Positions 58,752 through 64,000 of a stretch of 64,000 nt of DNA are shown here, one piece after another. The notes beneath the pieces are model-generated. The model made no database searches and was not told the DNA's origin. It saw only the letters and a program-made list of their open reading frames with translations. Numbering within the stretch: the first letter of the stretch is position 1; every line of letters starts with the position of its first letter. The translations under genes and the position numbers were made by a program. The DNA is from Microbulbifer pacificus (GTDB taxonomy: Bacteria; Pseudomonadota; Gammaproteobacteria; Pseudomonadales; Cellvibrionaceae): the NCBI RefSeq assembly GCF_002959965.1, contig NZ_PREV01000027.1:1178001-1242000 (forward strand), in the 5' to 3' direction.

Positions 58752-61313
58752 ATGATGACCCGTATCGAGAGCACCCTGCGCCGATGGCGCCGCCGCATCA
58801 GCCGCAGCGAGTGGCTGGCACGGATGCTCAAGTTACAGATCAATGAACGTGACCCTGACGCACCGGCACTGGTGCTGATCCAGGTCGACGGTCTCGCTCG
58901 CCCGCAACTCGACCGCGCGCTCGCGGAAGGCAAGATGCCGTTTCTGAAACGCCTGATCGAGCGCGAACACTACCACCTGGATCACATGTATTCCGGCGTG
59001 CCCGCTACCACCCCCGCGGTGCAGGCGGAGATTTTCTATGGTGTAAAAGCGGCGGTACCGGCATTCGGGTTTATGTCCACCGACTCCCAGGAAATGCTGC
59101 GGATGTACGAATCCAACGCGGCGAACAAGGTGGAAAAACGGCTGACCGACGCCGGTTGCGAGCCGTTGCTGAAACACGGTAGCTGTTATGTCAGCGTATT
59201 TCGCGCTGGTGCCGACAACGACGAGGCTCACTTCTGCCCCGCGTCCCAGGGCTGGGGTCCCTCTCTCAAGGAGGCGGGGCCGCTGGCGCTACTGATGTTA
59301 CTGCTGGCCAATATCTGGAGCCTGATCCGCACCGGCGCGCTGCTTCTACTGGAGCTGGTGTTGTCGATTGTGGATTTTTTCCGCGGCCTTACCGACGGTC
59401 AGGATTTCATCCGCGAGCTGATGTTCATCCCTACTCGTATAGGCATTACCATCCTGCTGCGGGAATTATCCACCGTGGGCGTCAAGATCGATATTGCCCG
59501 CGGCCTTCCGGTGATCTACATCAATTTTCTGGGCTACGACGAACAGTCACACCGCCGCGGCCCCAGCTCCAAATTTGCGCACTGGACACTGAAAGGCATC
59601 GACGACGCCATCGGACGCATCTGGCGTGCTGCGCACCGCTCCTCCCGTCGCCACTACGATGTGTGGGTCTATTCAGACCACGGTCAGGAAGACAGCACCC
59701 CCTATGAAACCCTGCACGGTCGCAGCTTCGCCGATGCCGTGAGTGAGGCGCTTTCCGACCTGCCGCAAAAGCCCAGCGGCTATCGCGCCAGTGGCAACCA
59801 CGGTATACAGCTGCAACGTATCCGCCTGTTTGGCGGCCAGTGGGTGCAGAAACTCTTTCCGGTCAAAGATCCCGAGAAACACCGGGATGGAGAAGCCCCC
59901 ATGGCACTCTCCGCCATGGGGCCACTGGCCCTTCTCTACAACATCCATTGCAGGGATACCCCACCGGCGGAAGTCGCCCGTCTGATCGTGGAGAAGACCC
60001 GGGCACCGATGGTCCTGTACGAAGACCCCGAAACTACGGAAGTGCAGCCAGACGGAAAAAAAGTGCGCAAGGTGCGCGGCTGGTGGCGTCACGGCGCGTT
60101 CTCCCTGCCCGAAGACGGTCGCAAGATCATGGGGGAAGAGCACCCTTTTGCGGATGAGGCCGTGGAGGATCTCGCCAACCTCTGCCGTCACCCGGATGCC
60201 GGGGATTTCATCGTCTGCGGCTGGTGCGCAGGGCACGAAAGCATCACCTTTGCCATTGAGTGCGGCAGCCACGGCGGTGCGGCGCCCAACGAGACGCACG
60301 CGTTTGCCCTGATGCCTGGCGACATCCATTTTCCAGAGGATGGCAAGGGCCACTGGCGCCCCAGGGATATACGTGATGCAGCGCTGAAATTTCTGCGCGC
60401 GCAACCCGCACGTCAGCTTAAATCGCCCCCCCCGGTCACGGTTGTCTCGTCAACGGCTTCCCACACCCGGCATCCAGATTCCGCTGCCGTCCCGGTGGCA
60501 TCGGCGCCCAAAGAACAAGCCACCGTCACCAAAACCCTGCGGGTGATGACCTACAACGTGCATATCTGCAAAGGCACCGATGGCAAGTTGTCGCCGGAGC
60601 GCATTGCTAGAGTGATTGCGCGGTACGCGCCGGATGTTGTGGCGCTGCAGGAAGTGGACGTGCGGCGCCAGCGCACGGGCGGCATCGACCAGGCACATCA
60701 GATTTCCCGCCTGCTGGCGATGGACTGCCATTTCCAGCCGGCCATGCATCTGGAAGATGAACGCTACGGCGACGCCATCATGTCCTGCTACCCGGTGCGG
60801 CTGATCAAGAAAGATATTCTCCCCGGGCCACCGACCAATTCCCGGCTACCCGGCTTCGCGGAGCCGCGGGGCGCGCTTTGGATAGAGGTGGACTTCCACG
60901 GCACCAAGGTGCAGGTGTTCAACACCCATCTCGGGCTCAGCAAGGCGGAGCGTCTGCGACAGATCGACGCGCTGACAGGAAAGGAGTGGATGGGCAGCGA
61001 GCAGTGCCCGCGACCACGCATACTGGTAGGAGACTTCAATGCGCTACCGGGTTCTCAGGAAATCAAGCGCATGTCCGCATTTCTCGACGACACGCAGTTG
61101 AAGCTGAAAGGTCATAAACCAAAAGGCACGTTTTTCAGCCGGCTGCCGAAGGCTCGTATCGACTATGTATTCGTGGACCCGGAACTCGAGGTCCATGGCA
61201 TCCACGTACCCCGCAGCGAACTCACTCGCCAGGCTTCGGATCACCTGCCGCTGATTGTTGACCTCAAGGTGCCCGTACTCCGTTGCACTGATCACGAACA
61301 AACGCGCGACTAA
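58752..61313 (+). CDS. Alkaline-phosphatase-superfamily / EEP phosphodiesterase fusion
   Basis: An 853-residue two-domain protein. The N-terminal domain has alkaline phosphatase/nucleotide pyrophosphatase features: metal Asp46 in IQVDGLARPQL, candidate nucleophile Thr86/87 in PATTPAVQAEI, GYDEQSH (Asp263, His267), SDHG (Asp309, His310) and GSHGG (His507). A hydrophobic stretch (about 178-208) suggests membrane association. A linker (about 555-595) leads to an EEP domain with Asn602, Glu634, NTHLG (His726), GDFNALP (Asp761, Asn763), RIDYVF (Asp804) and SDH (Asp830, His831), all expected catalytic residues. Both halves look active, so it may cut phosphodiesters in two ways. ATG 58752 precedes another at 58755. 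It is 43 bases after the GT4 stop and the last gene of the operon. Confidence 0.85.
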   Translation: MMTRIESTLRRWRRRISRSEWLARMLKLQINERDPDAPALVLIQVDGLARPQLDRALAEGKMPFLKRLIEREHYHLDHMYSGVPATTPAVQAEIFYGVKAAVPAFGFMSTDSQEMLRMYESNAANKVEKRLTDAGCEPLLKHGSCYVSVFRAGADNDEAHFCPASQGWGPSLKEAGPLALLMLLLANIWSLIRTGALLLLELVLSIVDFFRGLTDGQDFIRELMFIPTRIGITILLRELSTVGVKIDIARGLPVIYINFLGYDEQSHRRGPSSKFAHWTLKGIDDAIGRIWRAAHRSSRRHYDVWVYSDHGQEDSTPYETLHGRSFADAVSEALSDLPQKPSGYRASGNHGIQLQRIRLFGGQWVQKLFPVKDPEKHRDGEAPMALSAMGPLALLYNIHCRDTPPAEVARLIVEKTRAPMVLYEDPETTEVQPDGKKVRKVRGWWRHGAFSLPEDGRKIMGEEHPFADEAVEDLANLCRHPDAGDFIVCGWCAGHESITFAIECGSHGGAAPNETHAFALMPGDIHFPEDGKGHWRPRDIRDAALKFLRAQPARQLKSPPPVTVVSSTASHTRHPDSAAVPVASAPKEQATVTKTLRVMTYNVHICKGTDGKLSPERIARVIARYAPDVVALQEVDVRRQRTGGIDQAHQISRLLAMDCHFQPAMHLEDERYGDAIMSCYPVRLIKKDILPGPPTNSRLPGFAEPRGALWIEVDFHGTKVQVFNTHLGLSKAERLRQIDALTGKEWMGSEQCPRPRILVGDFNALPGSQEIKRMSAFLDDTQLKLKGHKPKGTFFSRLPKARIDYVFVDPELEVHGIHVPRSELTRQASDHLPLIVDLKVPVLRCTDHEQTRD

Positions 61314-61909
61314 TCCGCTGTGCCCAACAGTTCACGCACCTGAGCCTCTCTGGCGCTGCGCATGCCCGCGGCACGCCCTTCTTCGAGTGCAGTCTCCAAT
61401 GGCGCGCCCTTTCTGACGCGATAGATGGCCCACACGGCCCCCACCCGATTGCCCGAGGCACAGTGCAAGAGCACCGGCGCCCCTGAAGTATCTGCCAGAA
61501 TTTCTCCCAGCTCCGCGATCAAAGCATCGGAGGGCGCACCCGCGGAGACCGGCAGATTGATGTAACGCATACCGGCCGCCTCAACCACCGCCTTTTCTTC
61601 CGCGGTCCCCTCCTCCGGGGTTCGCAGATCCACAATCGTGCGAAAGCCCTTCTGTTTCAGGGCGCTCACCTTATCAAGATCTATACTGCCTCCAGTGGCC
61701 AGTTGCGGGCGCAGGCGATTGTAATTCGCTACCACAGCCCCCATCTCATCCGCTGACGGGACTTGAACGTTTGATCCCTGTTTTGACCTCTGGGGCAGCG
61801 ATGTTTGGGCGTCCTGCGCATTCGACGCACTGGCCACCAAGGCGGTTGTAAGCAGAGTGAAAGCACAGAGAAACAATACTGAAGGTCTTTTTGGCAAATT
61901 CATTTCCAA
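61310..61909 (-). CDS. Periplasmic DUF442-type (beta-lactamase-hydrolase-like) phosphatase
   Basis: A 199-residue protein with an N-terminal signal peptide (VLFLCAFTLLTTALVASASNA), then a dual-specificity-like phosphatase fold with GFRTIVDLRTPEEGTAEE and a P-loop HCASGNRVGAVWAIYRV. The P-loop is C-x4-R rather than C-x5-R of classical tyrosine phosphatases, as in DUF442 proteins, so activity is not certain. ATYNYRLRPQLATGGSID-type context (NYNRLRPQLATGGSID) is also DUF442-like. It converges with the AP/EEP fusion gene and shares four bases with it at the stops. A role near the preceding operon is possible only by position. Confidence 0.85.
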   Translation of the reverse strand: MEMNLPKRPSVLFLCAFTLLTTALVASASNAQDAQTSLPQRSKQGSNVQVPSADEMGAVVANYNRLRPQLATGGSIDLDKVSALKQKGFRTIVDLRTPEEGTAEEKAVVEAAGMRYINLPVSAGAPSDALIAELGEILADTSGAPVLLHCASGNRVGAVWAIYRVRKGAPLETALEEGRAAGMRSAREAQVRELLGTAD

Positions 61910-61970
61910 TCCTCGGTTTTACACGCTATTTTGCCCCAAGTTTTCAAATAAGGTCGAACCCGGTGCCTAC

Positions 61971-61999
61971 TTGAAGGTCCAAAGCACTGGTTATATGAT
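61971..61999 (+). promoter_or_regulatory. Promoter of yccA
   Basis: TTGAAG (61971-61976) and TATGAT (61994-61999) are 17 bases apart. The yccA start is 37 bases further, with AGGAGA at 62025-62030 as a strong ribosome-binding site. Confidence 0.75.
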
Positions 62000-62035
62000 C
62001 CCGAAAGATTTTATGTTCACTAGCAGGAGACGCTA

Positions 62036-62716
62036 ATGCAGCCGCAAGTTTATTCACAGTCCGGAGTACTGGAACGCTCGGAGGCCGCCAAGGTATTGCG
62101 CAACACCTACGCACTCCTGGCAATGACTGTTCTATTCAGCGCAGTCACCGCTGGTGTATCCATGGCCATCGGCATGGGCCGCGGCATGAGCCTGATCTGC
62201 TCCCTGGGCGCACTGGCCCTGATCTGGTTTGTACTGCCTCGCACCGCCAACTCCGCCTCCGGCGTGGGTGTGGTGTTTGCGTTCACCGGCCTGCTGGGTG
62301 CGTCCCTGGGTCCGATGCTGAATCATTTCGTAGGCCTGCCCGGTGGCGGCCAGGTCGTTATGCAGGCTCTGGGCACCACCGCGCTGATCTTCTTCGCACT
62401 GTCTGCCTACGTGCTGACTACCCGCAAAGACTTCAGCTTCATGGGCGGCTTCCTGTTTGTCGGCCTGATCGCGGTTCTGGTCTGCGCCCTCGGTATGATG
62501 ATTGCCAGCTTCTTCGGCGTACACATGCCGCTGGCCAGCGTCGCCCTGAGTGGTGTGATTGCCCTGCTGTTCTCTGGATTCATCCTGTACGACACCAGCC
62601 GTATCGTAAACGGCGGTGAAACCAACTACATCATGGCCACCACCTCGCTGTACCTGAACATCCTGAACCTGTTCACCAGCCTGCTGCACATCTTCGGCTT
62701 CGCTTCCGACGATTGA
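62036..62716 (+). CDS. yccA: Bax inhibitor-1 family protein YccA
   Basis: A 226-residue inner-membrane protein with seven predicted helices of the BI-1/YccA family. The N-terminus is MQPQVYSQSGVLERSEAAKVL, and the C-terminal helices carry FSGFILYDTSRIVNGGETNYI, the family's conserved Asp-containing segment. YccA is a substrate and modulator of the FtsH protease and protects the Sec translocon when jammed. ATG 62036 has an AGGAGA Shine-Dalgarno site and a good promoter. The neighbouring tus operon is separated by a terminator; yccA-tusDCB order is as in Pseudomonas. Confidence 0.95.
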   Translation: MQPQVYSQSGVLERSEAAKVLRNTYALLAMTVLFSAVTAGVSMAIGMGRGMSLICSLGALALIWFVLPRTANSASGVGVVFAFTGLLGASLGPMLNHFVGLPGGGQVVMQALGTTALIFFALSAYVLTTRKDFSFMGGFLFVGLIAVLVCALGMMIASFFGVHMPLASVALSGVIALLFSGFILYDTSRIVNGGETNYIMATTSLYLNILNLFTSLLHIFGFASDD

Positions 62717-62742
62717 TCAGCGCGCGCGACAGGATCAAACAG

Positions 62743-62768
62743 TGCCCCGCTCCGCGGGGCATTTTTTT
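62743..62768 (+). terminator. Terminator of yccA
   Basis: TGCCCCGC (62743-62750) and GCGGGGCA (62754-62761) pair perfectly with a 3-base loop, and a 7-base T tract follows, just before tusD. Confidence 0.93.
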
Positions 62769-62791
62769 ATCGGCAATAGAAATTTACTCGG

Positions 62792-63184
62792 ATGCAATTC
62801 ACCCTCGTCGTCTACGGCGCCCCTCACGCCTCTGAAAGTGCCGCTACCGCGCTGCGTTTTGCCCGCGCCGTGCTCGACTCCGGTCACGGGATTTACCGGG
62901 TGTTTTTCTACGGCGACGGCATTCACAATGGCAGCGCGCTCGCGGCCCCCCCCCAGGATGAGCAGGATCTGCTCGCCCAGTGGCAACAACTACGGCAGGC
63001 GCACGATCTCGATCTCACCCTGTGTATCGCCGCCGCTCAGCGCCGTGGGGTGCTCAGTGACAGTGAAGCCAGGCGCCTGGAAAAGCCTGCCGCGAATGTG
63101 GCCGCCGGATTTGCACTGGCCGGCCTCGGACAGTTGGCAGAAGCCGCGGCACTCAGCGACCGCGTTGTCACGTTTGGAGGTTGA
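62792..63184 (+). CDS. tusD: Sulfur relay protein TusD
   Basis: A 130-residue DsrE-fold subunit of the TusBCD complex, which accepts sulfur from TusA and passes it to TusE for 2-thiouridine synthesis by MnmA. The active cysteine is Cys78 in LTLCIAAAQRRG, at the same position as in E. coli TusD. The N-terminus (MQFTLVVYGAPHASESAATALRF) matches the family. It is 23 bases after the yccA terminator and is followed at five bases by tusC, then tusB and tusE, the conserved order. Confidence 0.95.
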   Translation: MQFTLVVYGAPHASESAATALRFARAVLDSGHGIYRVFFYGDGIHNGSALAAPPQDEQDLLAQWQQLRQAHDLDLTLCIAAAQRRGVLSDSEARRLEKPAANVAAGFALAGLGQLAEAAALSDRVVTFGG

Positions 63185-63188
63185 TGCG

Positions 63189-63551
63189 ATGCCCCGAAAA
63201 TCCATCCTCGCTATCTGCCGCCATGCGCCCTACGGCAATACCCTCGCCCGCGAGGGGCTGGAAGCCGTACTTGCCTGCGCCGCAATGGACCAGATTCCGG
63301 AGGTACTGCTGATCAACGATGGGGTATTCCTGTTACTGGATCAGGACGCTCAGCAGATTGGAGAAAAAAACCTGCGTCGAAATCTGACCGCGCTGCCCAT
63401 GTTCGGCGTTGAAACGCTGCACCTGTGCGAGCGCAGTCTGCAGGAGCGCGGTATCGATCCGGCACAACTGGCTCTCCCCGGTGCGGAACTGAAAATACTG
63501 AAACAGCCCGGCGAATTCATTAGTGGCTTCGACCAGGTACTGAGTTTTTGA
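63189..63551 (+). CDS. tusC: Sulfur relay protein TusC
   Basis: A 120-residue DsrF-type subunit of TusBCD, with KSILAICRHAPYGNTLAREGLEAVLA at the N-terminus and VLLINDGVFLLLDQDAQQ in the middle. TusC does not carry the transferable sulfur but is needed for the hexamer. The start ATG 63189 is five bases after the tusD stop and uses GGTTGATG-region spacing; no clear strong Shine-Dalgarno is visible, so coupling with tusD is likely. The longer frame from 62742 is excluded because it overlaps tusD. Confidence 0.94.
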   Translation: MPRKSILAICRHAPYGNTLAREGLEAVLACAAMDQIPEVLLINDGVFLLLDQDAQQIGEKNLRRNLTALPMFGVETLHLCERSLQERGIDPAQLALPGAELKILKQPGEFISGFDQVLSF

Positions 63552-63552
63552 A

Positions 63553-63831
63553 ATGACCCTGCATATCGTCAACCAGTCCCCGTTCGCCGGCAGCGCCCTG
63601 CGGGATTGCCTGAACGCCTTCCATCCCGGCGACGCACTGCTGCTGATTGAAGACGGCGTCTACGCCGCCGCCGACCGGCAAACAGCACTTCCCACCGGTG
63701 CCACCTACTGTCTCACTGCCGACGCACGTGCGCGTGGCGTTTCCATTCCCGCCACTGTCGAAAGTATCGATGAAGCCCGCTGGGTCACCCTCTGCACCGA
63801 GCATAACCCCGTCGTCAGCTGGTTCCGGTAA
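63553..63831 (+). CDS. tusB: Sulfur relay protein TusB
   Basis: A 92-residue DsrH-family subunit of TusBCD, starting MTLHIVNQSPFAGSALRDCLNAF and containing LLLIEDGVYAAADRQTALP, typical of TusB. It starts one base after the tusC stop, so translation is coupled. Its role is structural in the sulfur-transfer complex. The tusE gene follows after six bases. Confidence 0.93.
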   Translation: MTLHIVNQSPFAGSALRDCLNAFHPGDALLLIEDGVYAAADRQTALPTGATYCLTADARARGVSIPATVESIDEARWVTLCTEHNPVVSWFR

Positions 63832-63837
63832 TACACA

Positions 63838-64000
63838 ATGGAAAATCTGAAGATCGAAGGCCGCGAAATTCCGCTGGATAAAGAGGGCTTCCTGCGCGAT
63901 CTGGACGACTGGAGCCCGCAGGTAGCAGAAGCGCTGGCCGCACAGGAAAATATTGCACTGACGGACGATCACTGGGACGTAATCCGGCTGCTGCAGGATT
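63838..64000 (+). CDS. tusE: Sulfur relay protein TusE (5' part, cut by window edge)
   Basis: The first 54 residues of a DsrC/TusE protein are visible (MENLKIEGREIPLDKEGFL, then the segment LDDWSPQVAEALAAQENI). TusE receives sulfur from TusD and hands it to MnmA. The functional cysteine near the C-terminus is outside the window. Start ATG 63838 is six bases after tusB. The frame runs to the window end without a stop. Confidence 0.92.
   Translation, partial: MENLKIEGREIPLDKEGFLRDLDDWSPQVAEALAAQENIALTDDHWDVIRLLQD

Overview
The window is chromosomal DNA from a gammaproteobacterium. The gene order maf / yceD-rpmF-plsX-fabD-fabG-acpP-fabF-pabC-mltG-tmk-holB-pilZ-tatD, with rluC and rne diverging, is the classical gammaproteobacterial block. 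The yccA-tusDCBE order is the one known from Pseudomonas. With the TonB-dependent receptor, the AlgE-like porin and the moderate-to-high G+C, I infer a marine Cellvibrionales-type bacterium (Microbulbifer-like). That placement is inference, since no 16S gene is present. No phage, transposase, integrase or CRISPR array is visible.

Layout. 1-5.5 kb (minus strand): an acetyl-CoA hydrolase/transferase gene cut by the window edge behind a FadE-type acyl-CoA dehydrogenase, then a DMT-type permease and rraA. 5.7-10.3 kb: an L,D-transpeptidase and the divergent PEP synthase gene ppsA and its regulator ppsR. 10.4-15.2 kb: pabB, a glutaredoxin-like protein, cysB, a cytosolic-type 5'-nucleotidase and a TetR regulator. 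15.3-23.8 kb: a nutrient-uptake and amine/amino-acid catabolism neighbourhood with a TonB receptor, divergent puuB-like and puuA-like genes around a 46-bp palindrome, an alanine:Na+ symporter with an extra domain, and a D-cysteine desulfhydrase-like enzyme. 23.9-30.6 kb: an isolated yajC, a short AraC regulator, bcp, a DUF2244 protein, asnS, mdh, a dimeric dUTPase and tatD. 30.7-42.3 kb: pilZ, holB, tmk, mltG, pabC, the fatty acid synthesis genes (fabH is absent from its usual place), rpmF, yceD, maf and rluC. 43.2-46.5 kb: rne with a long structured leader, then tRNA-Ser(UGA) with its own promoter.

46.6-61.9 kb is the more variable part. It holds a MgtC/DUF4010 membrane protein, a ycaC / Tat-exported amidohydrolase / MFS_3 exporter / AlgE-like porin operon, and a tight four-gene operon at 54.5-61.3 kb. 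That operon encodes a VTT (DedA-superfamily) membrane protein, a six-hairpin glycosidase-like protein, a GT4 glycosyltransferase resembling diacylglycerol glucosyltransferases, and a fusion of an alkaline-phosphatase-superfamily domain with an endonuclease/exonuclease/phosphatase (EEP) domain. I regard it as the best candidate for an undescribed system, possibly for making or remodelling a glycolipid or lipid-linked glycan. 62.0-64.0 kb returns to core genes: yccA and tusD, tusC, tusB and the start of tusE.

Near-perfect intrinsic terminators separate most convergent units. Promoters are proposed only where both hexamers and spacing are convincing. Start codons were moved inward from the longest open frame where a Shine-Dalgarno site, a neighbouring gene or the family length argued for it.
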